A stretch of DNA of 64,000 nt. It comes from UBA2336 sp965227265. Its GTDB lineage: Bacteria > Bacteroidota > Bacteroidia > Cytophagales > Cyclobacteriaceae. This document shows positions 17,166-25,763 of this stretch, piece after piece. Both the position numbers and the translations under genes were made by a program. The stretch is taken from NCBI GenBank assembly GCA_965227265.1, contig OZ245738.1, forward strand, positions 1,240,001 through 1,304,000, in the 5' to 3' direction. Each line of letters starts with the position of its first letter. The stretch's first letter is position 1. The notes beneath the pieces were generated by a model. That model had not been told where the DNA came from, ran no database searches, and saw only the letters and a list, made by a program, of their open reading frames with translations.

Positions 17166-18441
17166 ATTCCACTACTATCAAATAGTAATTCTTTTTTCCT
17201 TTCTGAGCAAGCAAGTATTTACCATACAACAAGTCGGATGAAAAGAGTTTTTTATCCGCTGCGATTTTTTCCTTATTGATACTGACACCATTTCCCTGAA
17301 TAGCTTTCCGTGCTTCACCTTTTGAAGAGTAAATCGTAGTTTTTTCACCAAGCAAACTTACCGGATCAACCTCCTGACTGAAAACATCTTTGCTCAACTT
17401 AAACGTAATGGATTCATCAAAAGCATCTTCAATTTCTTCACGTGATAATGTTTTGAACGCCTCAAAAGAGGATCCAAAAAGAATTTCTGTTGTTTCCTGA
17501 GCACGTTTCAAAAGTGCTGCACTATGAACGCGCGTGGTAATGTCTTCGGCAAGACTTCTTTGCAACTTACGAAGCTGCGGAGCGGATTGATGTTCAGCTT
17601 CCAGCGCTTCAATCTCTTCTTTTGTTTTCAATGAGAAGATACGAATGAAGTTAGGTGCATCGTCATCCGAAATATTTAACCAATACTGATAGAATTTATA
17701 GGGAGAAGTCTTTTTAGGATCAAGCCAAACGTTTCCACCTTCCGTCTTTCCGAATTTTGTACCGTCCGCTTTTGTGATCAGTTTTGTGGTTAACGCAAAC
17801 GCATCTCCATCTGATTTACGCCTGATCAGTTCTGTGCCGGTAACAATATTTCCCCATTGATCGGAACCACCCATTTGGAGCATGCAATTCTTATGCTGGT
17901 TCAACCAATAAAAATCATATCCCTGAACAAGCTGGTACGTGAATTCGGTAAACGATAAACCCGCATCTGACTCAAGTCTCTTTTTAACAGAGTCTTTCGA
18001 CATCATGTAGCTGATCGTAATGTGCTTGCCTACATCGCGGATAAAATCGAGGAACTTAAAATCCTTAAACCAATCGTAGTTATTAACGAGTTCAGCACCT
18101 CCGGCACTAAAGTCAAGGAATTTTTCAAGTTGTTTTTTTACGCAGGAAACATTGTGCTGCAGTACTTCTTCTGATAATAGATTGCGTTCTGCTGATTTTC
18201 CAGAAGGATCACCCACCATACCTGTCGCTCCGCCTACAAGCGCAACCGGCTTATGACCGCATCTCTGAAAATGAACAAGTGTCATGATTTGCACCAGGTG
18301 GCCGATATGCAATGAATCAGCAGTAGGGTCGAAGCCAATGTAACCCGATGTCGCTTCTTTATTAAGCTGCTCTTCTGTTCCGGGCATAACATCGTGAATC
18401 ATGCCACGCCACCGTAATTCTTCAATGAAATTCTTCGTCAT
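17164..18441 (-). CDS. tyrS: Tyrosyl-tRNA synthetase
   Basis: This class I synthetase charges tRNA-Tyr. The HIGH motif is at residues 45-48 and the KMSKS counterpart is KFGKT at 229-233, the usual bacterial TyrRS form. Tyrosine-binding features such as YQLVQGYDFYWL and QMGGSDQWGNI are present. The C-terminal 65 residues form an S4 RNA-binding domain (SKGEARKAIQGNGVSINKEK). Length 425 is normal. A perfect -7 box lies upstream (TATATTTG on the minus strand, 18459-18466). Confidence 0.98.
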   Translation of the reverse strand: MTKNFIEELRWRGMIHDVMPGTEEQLNKEATSGYIGFDPTADSLHIGHLVQIMTLVHFQRCGHKPVALVGGATGMVGDPSGKSAERNLLSEEVLQHNVSCVKKQLEKFLDFSAGGAELVNNYDWFKDFKFLDFIRDVGKHITISYMMSKDSVKKRLESDAGLSFTEFTYQLVQGYDFYWLNQHKNCMLQMGGSDQWGNIVTGTELIRRKSDGDAFALTTKLITKADGTKFGKTEGGNVWLDPKKTSPYKFYQYWLNISDDDAPNFIRIFSLKTKEEIEALEAEHQSAPQLRKLQRSLAEDITTRVHSAALLKRAQETTEILFGSSFEAFKTLSREEIEDAFDESITFKLSKDVFSQEVDPVSLLGEKTTIYSSKGEARKAIQGNGVSINKEKIAADKKLFSSDLLYGKYLLAQKGKKNYYLIVVE

Positions 18442-18458
18442 GCATTAAAAATGAAACG

Positions 18459-18466
18459 CAAATATA
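18459..18466 (-). promoter_or_regulatory. -7 box (TATATTTG) of tyrS
   Basis: A perfect TAnnTTTG on the minus strand lies 17 bases before the tyrS ATG. No clear -33 TTTG is seen at 19 bases from it. Confidence 0.55.
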
Positions 18467-18541
18467 GAAAACTTGAGAAGAGGACAGCACGTGTGTGCCG
18501 TCCTTTCTCGTCCACCCAAAACCCCTTTCAGGTTGGAATCT

Positions 18542-20110
18542 TTAATGATGCGCGGTTGACTGAACCTCCGGGACCTCAATCGTTTCTACATCAATATTGC
18601 GCTGCGGAGCAGCCATTTTTTTAAAGTCGTTAATGATCTCCAATACATCATGATCAATGGCGATGGAGTTAGAGCCATCAATAACAACTTTGGAGTTATT
18701 AGGAAGATCATCTAAGCTAAGTTGAATGCTGGCTTTGTTAAGGAATGTTACTTCTTCGGAAAGCCGAAGCGTGATTACGTCATGGTCGCCCTTCTTTTCT
18801 TTCTTATAATGATACGCATGCCGGTAATTTTTACGAAGAATGTAAAAGATCGCAAACGCCATTCCTATCGCAATACCCTTGAGTAAATCAGTTGCCAGGA
18901 TGGCAGTAATTGTTACAATAAACGGAATAAACTGATCCCAACCGAGGCGGTACATATCTTTATACAATGATATCTTTGAAAGTTTATAACCAACTATCAA
19001 CAGGATGGCTGCCAAACTGGCCAATGGAATTAAATTAAGATACCTCGGAATAAAGATTGCTGATAAAAGCAAAATCACGCCATGAATAATGGCCGATGTC
19101 TTTGTTTTTCCGCCTGCATTAATATTGGCTGAGCTTCTTACAATTACTTGTGTAATCGGTAAACCACCAATCAAACCGGAAATCATATTTCCAATTCCTT
19201 GTGCCTTTAGTTCACGATTAGTAGGAGTGGTTCTTTTATATGGATCAAGTTTATCAGTTGCTTCAACACATAATAAAGTTTCCAGGCTGGCAACAATGGC
19301 AATTGTAAAAGCAACAACATACACATCCGGGTTTGACAATGCTGAAAAATCAGGCAGCCTGAAAAAAGAAACAAACTCACCAAGTGTTGAAGCCATCGGA
19401 AGTTGAACCAGATGTTCCCCGTCCAGCATCCACAACGGATTAGATACTTTAAACAGATAATTGAATAGAATTCCGGAAAGCACTACAAACAATGCACCAG
19501 GAAGAAATTTAAAAAGTCCAAACTTCTTCATGAATGGCATGTCGAAAATGATCAGCAAAGCAATTGAGAATATACTGATAATAATTGCACCCGGACTATT
19601 ATAGATGAATGCATAATATATTTCACTGAATGTATTATGTCCATCCGATTGAGACATTGTAAAATCACCAATGAAATCTTTGTCGTAACCTAAAGCGTGC
19701 GGGATCTCTTTCAGGATAAGTGTTAACCCGATCGCGGCCAGCATTCCCTTAATAACAGATGAAGGGAAGTAATAGGAAATTATCCCGGCCTTTAAAAATC
19801 CTGCTATTAATTGGATGATCCCCGCCAGGAAAACCGCCAGCAACAGCACTTCAAAACTTTTAAGCGTGCTGATAGCGCCTAGTACAATAACAACAAGTCC
19901 GGCTGCCGGTCCGGATACACCAACGTTAGACCCACTGAAGAAGCCAACAACAATACCGCCCACTATTCCAGCGATAATGCCTGAAAAGACAAGTTCGGGC
20001 CGGCCTGTTGAGGCCAGCCCAATGCCCAAACACAGTGGAAGCGCGACTAAAAATACGACAAGGCTTGCGGAGAGATCATTTTTAATATCTCGAATAAATC
20101 CTGCATTCAT
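18542..20110 (-). CDS. SulP-family anion transporter, probable bicarbonate uptake
   Basis: The 522-residue inner-membrane protein begins FIRDIKNDLSASLVVFLVAL and PLCLGIGLASTGRPE, the typical first SulP helices. It then has the conserved GPAAGLVVIVLGAIS and about 12 transmembrane segments, with ITQVIVRSSANINAGGKT in the second half. After residue about 430 comes a cytoplasmic STAS-like domain (VTFLNKASIQLSLDDLPNNS, VVIDGSNSIAIDHDV). It lies 21 bases downstream of a beta-carbonic anhydrase. That pairing, known for BicA-like SulP transporters, favours bicarbonate rather than sulfate as substrate; this is inference. Confidence 0.9.
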   Translation of the reverse strand: MNAGFIRDIKNDLSASLVVFLVALPLCLGIGLASTGRPELVFSGIIAGIVGGIVVGFFSGSNVGVSGPAAGLVVIVLGAISTLKSFEVLLLAVFLAGIIQLIAGFLKAGIISYYFPSSVIKGMLAAIGLTLILKEIPHALGYDKDFIGDFTMSQSDGHNTFSEIYYAFIYNSPGAIIISIFSIALLIIFDMPFMKKFGLFKFLPGALFVVLSGILFNYLFKVSNPLWMLDGEHLVQLPMASTLGEFVSFFRLPDFSALSNPDVYVVAFTIAIVASLETLLCVEATDKLDPYKRTTPTNRELKAQGIGNMISGLIGGLPITQVIVRSSANINAGGKTKTSAIIHGVILLLSAIFIPRYLNLIPLASLAAILLIVGYKLSKISLYKDMYRLGWDQFIPFIVTITAILATDLLKGIAIGMAFAIFYILRKNYRHAYHYKKEKKGDHDVITLRLSEEVTFLNKASIQLSLDDLPNNSKVVIDGSNSIAIDHDVLEIINDFKKMAAPQRNIDVETIEVPEVQSTAHH

Positions 20111-20131
20111 GAATCTGTACCCTACAAAAAA

Positions 20132-20779
20132 TTAAACGTTCACTTGATCTTTTATGACTCTGAAAATTGGCGGGAGATCGTGCTGATTTTCAATGCTAAC
20201 ATTCAAATCTTTGATCAACCCCGTTTCCAAATCGTATACCCAGCCATGAATGATTGGGTAGTTGCGGTCTTTCCAATTATTCTGAATGATGGATGTTTTT
20301 GAAACATTAAATACTTGTTCGGTTACGTTAAGCTCAACAAATCTTTTGAAGCGATCCTCTTCATTTTCGATGGCATCAAGCTCCTCGCTATAAATGCGGT
20401 AAACATCTTTTATATGGCGGAGCCAGTTATCAACTAATCCATTCTGGCTATTGCCCATAGCAGCTTTGACTCCACCACATCCGTGGTGGCCACAAACTAT
20501 CACATGCTTTACTTTCAGCACATTGACAGCATAGTCAAGGACACTTAACAAATTCATGTCCGAGTGGACGACCATGTTGGCTATGTTTCGGTGTACAAAA
20601 ATGTCCCCAGGATTTGTTCCAGTTATTTGATTTGCAGGAACCCGGCTATCGGAACATCCTATCCAGAGCACTTCAGGGCTTTGGCCTTTAGACAGGTTAT
20701 CAAAGAATTTCGGATCTTTTTCGTTCATCTCTTTGACCCATTGGCGGTTTCCTTCTAATAGCGTATTATATACTTGCAT
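20132..20779 (-). CDS. can: Beta-class carbonic anhydrase
   Basis: The enzyme interconverts CO2 and bicarbonate with a zinc ion. The ligands are visible: Cys42 with Asp44 and Arg46 in CSDSRVP, then His98 and Cys101 in GHHGCGG. The stretch GDIFVHRNIANMV and the 215-residue length are typical. It is the first gene of a two-gene operon with the SulP transporter and can supply or use its bicarbonate, for example for the carboxylases of fatty acid synthesis. Confidence 0.96.
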   Translation of the reverse strand: MQVYNTLLEGNRQWVKEMNEKDPKFFDNLSKGQSPEVLWIGCSDSRVPANQITGTNPGDIFVHRNIANMVVHSDMNLLSVLDYAVNVLKVKHVIVCGHHGCGGVKAAMGNSQNGLVDNWLRHIKDVYRIYSEELDAIENEEDRFKRFVELNVTEQVFNVSKTSIIQNNWKDRNYPIIHGWVYDLETGLIKDLNVSIENQHDLPPIFRVIKDQVNV

Positions 20780-20870
20780 GTTTATTTCTTAAGGTTTTAA
20801 AAAATGTTTTCAGATAAGCAGACAACAGTATCGTACTACTGAAACTGATTAAACTGAAATGAAATTCAGG

Positions 20871-20910
20871 CTGGAGCGTAACTCCAGTCTATGGGCATTT
20901 AAAGAATGCC
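20871..20910. repeat. Two small hairpins between can and the next gene
   Basis: CTGGAG-CGTAA-CTCCAG spans 20871-20887 and GGCATT-TAAAG-AATGCC spans 20894-20910. Neither has a T tract. The second sits just past the stop of the minus-strand gene at 20918 and may be its weak terminator. Confidence 0.4.
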
Positions 20911-20917
20911 GGGAACC

Positions 20918-21244
20918 TTAAGCTTTAGGAGGGGGAATAACTTTTTCGAACGCAGGATGCGCAGGAATATCAACGCTGTGAAGATAAACTTCAACTGCTT
21001 CGTCCACAATCAGATTTTGAAGTGTATAGCCTTCCTTTGCAAAGAAAAGCTCAATTTCAGAAAAGGACTCACCGCCTTTTTCAGAACCTTCTGTTTCCAT
21101 GATCTCTTCAGCAAGAAGCAAGCTAATGTTGATTCCTGGAAAAAAATCAAGTATTCTGCCAAACTGAACACTCACGTTAAGCAAGCCCAGCACACCCACT
21201 AAGGTGATAGACAGAACAATGATATTTTTACGGAATGCGTACAT
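20918..21244 (-). CDS. Small membrane-anchored protein of unknown function
   Basis: The 108-residue protein starts MYAFRKNIIVLSITLVGVLG, one N-terminal transmembrane helix or uncleaved signal. An acidic soluble region follows (EEIMETEGSEKGGESFSEIE), then VDEAVEVYLHSVDIPAHPAF and a Pro-rich end (PPPKA). An upstream GTG-type extension to 21334 exists but would run into the divergent gene, so I prefer the ATG at 21244. I do not recognise the family. It is divergent from the MazG-like gene. Confidence 0.6.
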   Translation of the reverse strand: MYAFRKNIIVLSITLVGVLGLLNVSVQFGRILDFFPGINISLLLAEEIMETEGSEKGGESFSEIELFFAKEGYTLQNLIVDEAVEVYLHSVDIPAHPAFEKVIPPPKA

Positions 21245-21325
21245 CTGAAACCTAAAAATACGACTTTTTTTCGAAAATGTTTCAACTTTGCGCTTGTTAA
21301 CAAACTTATAACACCCAACCACTAC

Positions 21326-21793
21326 ATGAAACAACCTGACGCGTTAAACCTAGTTGCTGAATTTCATAACACATTTAAACACCCCATATTACCAACGCCT
21401 GGCATTCCGTCTGAAGACCGGTGCAAGCTTCGTGTGGCGTTAATTGCAGAGGAATTGAAAGAGCTTGAAGTCGCTATTCTTGAAAAAGATATCGTTGAAA
21501 TTGCTGACGCTTTGAGTGACATCCAGTATGTATTATCAGGCGCTATTCTTGAATTCGGATTGGGTGATAAATTCAGCGCATTATTTGAAGAAGTGCAACG
21601 CTCAAATATGAGTAAAGCCTGCATCTCGGAAGATGAAGCAAAGGCTACAGTTGAATTTTATAAGAAGAAGGATGGAACGGAGTGTTATTACAAGGAAGAA
21701 GCCGGTAAATGGTTAGTCTATCGTAAGTCTGACAATAAAACAATCAAGTCAATCAATTATTCACCTGCCGATCTGCAAGGCATCTTAAAGTAA
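21326..21793 (+). CDS. MazG-like nucleotide pyrophosphohydrolase (PRA-PH superfamily)
   Basis: The 155-residue protein has the all-alpha NTP pyrophosphatase core. The metal-binding acidic helices are visible as LIAEELKELEVAI and EIADALSDIQYVL (ExxE and ExxD pattern). It also has the typical opening VAEFHNTFKHPILPTPGIPS and a C-terminal part, NMSKACISEDEAKATVEFYK. Such proteins hydrolyse NTPs or related phosphates to monophosphates; the exact substrate is unknown. It is not HisE, since there is no his context and the C-terminal tail is longer. Confidence 0.82.
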   Translation: MKQPDALNLVAEFHNTFKHPILPTPGIPSEDRCKLRVALIAEELKELEVAILEKDIVEIADALSDIQYVLSGAILEFGLGDKFSALFEEVQRSNMSKACISEDEAKATVEFYKKKDGTECYYKEEAGKWLVYRKSDNKTIKSINYSPADLQGILK

Positions 21794-22021
21794 TCAGACG
21801 TAAAGCTCAATCTGAAAATCCGTTTCATTACCGTGGACCTGAACAGGTTTCATAGCTACGATCTGTGCACAGTTATAAGCTTTGATAAATTCGATCCGGC
21901 TGATTCGTAGTTTGCTAAAACCTGGTTTGATTTTATGGTATTGCATTCTGCCGGATTTATTGGCGGTAGCGCTGTACACATATTCGTAGCGTAACGGTAT
22001 GGGAGAGGGGATATACCGCAT
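21794..22021 (-). CDS. Small protein of unknown function, coupled to the preceding gene
   Basis: The 75-residue product starts MRYIPSPIPLRYEYVYSATA and has a basic middle (FSKLRISRIEFIKAY) and an acidic end. I do not recognise it. Its ATG immediately follows the TAG of the gene at 22022-22270 and is in the same frame (TAG ATG), so it is either a re-initiated second cistron or the C-terminal half of a protein interrupted by a stop. Its own stop abuts the stop of the convergent MazG-like gene. Confidence 0.5.
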   Translation of the reverse strand: MRYIPSPIPLRYEYVYSATANKSGRMQYHKIKPGFSKLRISRIEFIKAYNCAQIVAMKPVQVHGNETDFQIELYV

Positions 22022-22270
22022 CTAGTGGTAGGATGTAAGGTGATGAGAATCTTCTAAAGAATTCTGTTGAGCATTATACTGTTCCAGCAATCCGTAAGCC
22101 CAAGACGGTGCATAGTTGAACCTGTTTTCGTACTCGGAAATCTTTAGACACAACTCTGAACTGTAGAACCTGATCTGATCCAGATTTCTGCATACTGAAG
22201 GCTTTTCGAAGTTTTTGACTGCAAACGCCTTCAGTTCTTCCTCTATTCTTATCCGTTCGTAGGCTGTCAT
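22022..22270 (-). CDS. Conserved small cytoplasmic protein of unknown function
   Basis: The 82-residue protein starts MTAYERIRIEEELKAFAVKN. It continues with CRNLDQIRFYSSELCLKISE and NRFNYAPSWAYGLLEQYNAQ, which look helical. I believe similar short proteins occur in other Cytophagales, without known function. I chose the ATG at 22270; a GTG 18 bases upstream would add a short unlikely leader. The stop is directly followed, in frame, by the ATG of the next gene. Confidence 0.65.
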   Translation of the reverse strand: MTAYERIRIEEELKAFAVKNFEKPSVCRNLDQIRFYSSELCLKISEYENRFNYAPSWAYGLLEQYNAQQNSLEDSHHLTSYH

Positions 22271-22433
22271 GAATGTGCAATAATACACAAATATTGTTAA
22301 TTATTGCTCCGAATTGACATTTTTAAGTGCAGTAATTCACACCCTAGTGAGATGGATAGCCAAAAAATTATTGAGTTAATTCCATAAAATGGTATCGATA
22401 AATTGTTGATAGTAAATCTTTTAACAGAGATTG

Positions 22434-22586
22434 TTAATCTAGAGAATTAATTGTTACCCAGTAGCGGAATGCAACAATAGCTTTTCCTGATTTGCTCAAC
22501 TTGGTTAAATCTTTCTGACTGTAGCGCGGCAGAATAATCTTGTTCACTTGAGCGAGGATTTTAAAAAGTGACTTTTTCACATGCAT
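22434..22586 (-). CDS. Conserved 50-residue basic Bacteroidota protein
   Basis: The product starts MHVKKSLFKILAQVNKIILP and ends AIVAFRYWVTINSLD. This matches my recollection of a tiny, very widespread Bacteroidota protein with the pattern K-x-N-K-x-x-L-P-x-[YF]-[ST] and a C-terminal W/Y-x-V-T-x-x-S-L-D. It is often wrongly labelled SsrA-binding protein in databases, yet it is only a third of SmpB's length. Its role is unknown. It fills most of what otherwise looks like a 380-base intergenic gap (22271-22670); the rest of the gap is AT-rich with no other feature. Confidence 0.75.
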   Translation of the reverse strand: MHVKKSLFKILAQVNKIILPRYSQKDLTKLSKSGKAIVAFRYWVTINSLD

Positions 22587-22670
22587 TATTTTTAGGCATT
22601 ACCACAATATTTATTAATCCTTATCTTTAAATCTTCAAGACTACGACTAAAAGTTATTACAAATTACGCT

Positions 22671-23558
22671 ATGGATCAACAAACTCCTTTTATAATCGCC
22701 TTTCATGAAAGCATGATACTCGGTGCAATCTTCATGGTTGCTATCGGAATTATCATCTACCTGATTCATCACGTCAGGATTTCCGCCATTACCGACTACC
22801 ATTTGAAATACGATTACATCAATCGGAGAGAGATTGCCAATTATAAGCTGGTTTACTATTGCTTTGGTGTTGCCGTTGCCATGCTCATCAACTTATATGA
22901 GATGAAAGAGATGGAAAAGGTGGAGTTTTGGTTCTATATGCGCCTTGTAATGGCCATTGCAGGCGGAACACTCGTAGCATACGTGGCTCATCTTATTCTT
23001 CAATACTATTACCCAACCGTGTTGGATAGAAAACTAAAGAAGTGGCGTTACATGCCACGTACCAACCCTAAAACGAGTAATAAAATGAGGTTACTGAGTG
23101 AAGAGGAAGAAGATGTTCACCTTCAGGAAGGTATGATCGCAGAAGAAAATGTTTTCTCTATTGACTACGATGTATGGATTGATGAGAAAACGAACGAAGT
23201 GATAATCGAAAAATATGAAGGAAGGTTGCAGGCGTTACGTTGCAACAATTGCGGATTCTATACCATGCGTGTTATTAAAGAGCATGTTAGTAAAGCTCCT
23301 ACAGCTGATGAACCAGGCGAGCTTGTTAAGAGTTACCAATGCAGCTATTGTAAATCGGTCCGAGCCACAGCTTTCAATATCTCTACGAAAGAGACTGAAG
23401 ATTATAAAAAGGAGAAATTTAAGTTTAAGCGGAATAAGGATGTTGATTTGGTAAAAATTGAAATTCACTCAGTTTCGGGCGAGAAGAAGCATTTCGAATT
23501 CCAGAATCCTGAGCAGGCACAGAAGTTCCTGAGCGAATTTGACTACGAAAAATCTTAA
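22671..23558 (+). CDS. Membrane protein with cytoplasmic zinc-ribbon domain
   Basis: The 295-residue protein has an N-terminal helix (MILGAIFMVAIGIIIYLIHH) and two more around residues 60-110 (LVYYCFGVAVAMLINLYEM, LVMAIAGGTLVAYVAHLIL). After a charged linker comes a domain with two CxxC pairs: CNNCGFY near residue 190 and CSYCKSV near 227, which should bind one zinc. The C-terminal part (IEIHSVSGEKKHFEFQNPEQ) is beta-like. I do not recognise a named family; it seems a phylum-specific protein. It ends 52 bases before the likely start of the tail-specific protease. Confidence 0.72.
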   Translation: MDQQTPFIIAFHESMILGAIFMVAIGIIIYLIHHVRISAITDYHLKYDYINRREIANYKLVYYCFGVAVAMLINLYEMKEMEKVEFWFYMRLVMAIAGGTLVAYVAHLILQYYYPTVLDRKLKKWRYMPRTNPKTSNKMRLLSEEEEDVHLQEGMIAEENVFSIDYDVWIDEKTNEVIIEKYEGRLQALRCNNCGFYTMRVIKEHVSKAPTADEPGELVKSYQCSYCKSVRATAFNISTKETEDYKKEKFKFKRNKDVDLVKIEIHSVSGEKKHFEFQNPEQAQKFLSEFDYEKS

Positions 23559-23610
23559 AAAGGGCATACTAATTGCCTTCAAATACGTATTAGCAGTAAA
23601 TATCGAGCTT

Positions 23611-25638
23611 ATGAAGCGTTTCGTGTTGTTGATGGCGTTTTGCCTAACGGTGGCCGTTCAGGGATTTTCAAATACTTCTTCTGATACTACACTCCAGGAA
23701 AAACCCGTCTACGGCAAGCAGGCAAAGGTGATTTCACTTCTGTTGGCGAATTACCATTTTGAAAAGCTTCAACTGAATGATTCTCTGTCGTCTGCGATTT
23801 TCGATTCTTATTTGAAAGCACTCGATAACAACAAATCAATTTTTCTGGCTTCCGATATAGCTTCGTTTGAAAAATACCGGAAACAAATCGATGATCTCAC
23901 GGCAACTGAAAATGTTTCTCCGGCATTTGCGATCTATCGTGTATTCAGAAAGCGTTTTCAGGAGCGAATGAATTTTGTTACAACCCAATTGGTAGGGCAG
24001 AATTTTGATTTTACGAAAGACGAATATTATGATTACGATCGTGAAAAATTGCCTTGGGCAAAGTCAACGCAAGAGCTTAACGATATCTGGACACGTGCCG
24101 TTAAAAATCAAGCATTGAGTCTGAAATTATCGGGTAAAAAAACGGAAGAAATCTCGAAGGTTATTCGCGAACGCTTCGAGCGTTATATCAAATCCATGAA
24201 TCAGAATAATAGCGATGATGTCTTTGCGATCTATATGAATTCAATTTCTGAAGCGTATGATCCGCATACTAATTATTTGTCACCGCGTGATACCGATTTG
24301 TTCAATCAGGATATGAATCAATCGCTTGAAGGTATTGGAGCGAGGTTGCAGGCTGATGGTGACTACACTAAAATACATGAAGTTCTTCCCGGTGGCCCTG
24401 CTGAAAAAAGCGATCTTTTACATGCGAATGATAGAATTATTGGTGTTGGCCAAGGCACAACCGGAGAAATTGTTGATATCGTTGGCTGGCGTTTAGATGA
24501 CGCTGTTAAACTTATTAAAGGTCCGAAAGGAACTCAGGTTCGACTGCAAATCCTTCCTGCGGAAGGAGGTATTGGCGGTACGCCTGTGGTGATAACCATA
24601 GTACGGGATAAAGTTAAGCTCGAAGATACCAAGCCTAAGAAGCAAATAGTTGAAACCGTGCAAAATGGTAAAAAACTAAAACTGGGCGCGATTATTATCC
24701 CAAGCTTTAGTATGGATTTTTCTGAATATCAAAAAGGAAATCCTGATTATAATAGCACTACCCGCGATGTAAAACTCCTGCTCACTGAGCTTCAGGCAGA
24801 AGGCGTTGATGGGGTAGTATTAGATTTGCGTAACAACGGAGGTGGTTCTTTATTGGAAGCCATTAGCCTGACAGGATTGTTTATTAAAAATGGTCCGGTG
24901 GTCCAGGTGAGAAGTTCAACTTCTCTTACTGCCGAAGTTTTAACAGATGATGATCCAACCATCACCTATAATGGTCCCTTGGTAGTACTTACCAACCGGT
25001 TTAGTGCTTCTGCATCTGAAATATTTGCTGGCGCTATCCAGGATTACCATCGCGGAGTTATAGTAGGAGAATCTACTTACGGTAAAGGAACAGTTCAATC
25101 TGTTGTTCCGTTGGAAAGATATATTCAGGGCGAAGGCGTGGGAAGTCTTAAAGTAACGTTGCAGAAATTTTATCGCGCTACGGGCAGCAGCACCCAGCAC
25201 AAAGGTGTAACACCTGATATTAAACTCCCAAGCGCTTTAAATCCAGAACAGTTTGGTGAGAGCTCAAATCCAAATGCCTTGCCGTGGGATGAAATTAAAA
25301 GTGCGCTATATCAGCGAACGCCAATGATTAATGATAACGTATTGGCTGGATTGAACCGATCCTACAAAGAGAGGCTTAAATCCGATCCGTTTCTTAAAGA
25401 GTTCGTTAATGAAACTGCCGAAACAAAGAAGAACATCGAGCAAAAACGCATTTCGCTAAACGAAGCAGCCCGCAAAAAAGAGATGCAGGACGCTACTGCA
25501 CGCAAGGCTAATAATAAAATGGATGTGAAGCTGGATGGAGAAGGTAAGCCCGTTTCAGATCCGATTAAACTGGATGACGAATACCTGCGTGAGGGTTTAA
25601 TGGTACTGAGTGATCTGATAACCAGCAAGATTGGTTAG
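23611..25638 (+). CDS. prc: Carboxy-terminal (tail-specific) processing protease
   Basis: This S41 peptidase degrades or trims envelope proteins from their C-termini. I chose the ATG at 23611, giving a signal peptide (MKRFVLLMAFCLTVAVQGFS) and a 675-residue protein. The N-terminal DUF3340-like helical part (YHFEKLQLNDSLSSAIFDSY) is followed by a PDZ domain (EGIGARLQADGDYTKIHEVL). The peptidase core has LDLRNNGGGSLLEAI, then the catalytic Ser in NRFSASASEIFAGA and Lys in GESTYGKGTVQS. A helical C-terminal domain closes it. An upstream start at 23539 is possible but overlaps the previous gene. Confidence 0.93.
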   Translation: MKRFVLLMAFCLTVAVQGFSNTSSDTTLQEKPVYGKQAKVISLLLANYHFEKLQLNDSLSSAIFDSYLKALDNNKSIFLASDIASFEKYRKQIDDLTATENVSPAFAIYRVFRKRFQERMNFVTTQLVGQNFDFTKDEYYDYDREKLPWAKSTQELNDIWTRAVKNQALSLKLSGKKTEEISKVIRERFERYIKSMNQNNSDDVFAIYMNSISEAYDPHTNYLSPRDTDLFNQDMNQSLEGIGARLQADGDYTKIHEVLPGGPAEKSDLLHANDRIIGVGQGTTGEIVDIVGWRLDDAVKLIKGPKGTQVRLQILPAEGGIGGTPVVITIVRDKVKLEDTKPKKQIVETVQNGKKLKLGAIIIPSFSMDFSEYQKGNPDYNSTTRDVKLLLTELQAEGVDGVVLDLRNNGGGSLLEAISLTGLFIKNGPVVQVRSSTSLTAEVLTDDDPTITYNGPLVVLTNRFSASASEIFAGAIQDYHRGVIVGESTYGKGTVQSVVPLERYIQGEGVGSLKVTLQKFYRATGSSTQHKGVTPDIKLPSALNPEQFGESSNPNALPWDEIKSALYQRTPMINDNVLAGLNRSYKERLKSDPFLKEFVNETAETKKNIEQKRISLNEAARKKEMQDATARKANNKMDVKLDGEGKPVSDPIKLDDEYLREGLMVLSDLITSKIG

Positions 25639-25763
25639 TCAAAATGTTGCATTTATAGCTGTGTATGTTTACCCTGTAGATTGAAACTTTTATCAGGGAT
25701 CTTTATGTTCGTCTATTGCCACTTATTTCCTATTTTGTGAGAATTTAAGGGGGATTATTCCAC

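Noticed and set aside
22289..22433. Possible small RNA between the small minus-strand genes
   Set aside because: The region is AT-rich with no stable hairpin, promoter pair or terminator that I can see.
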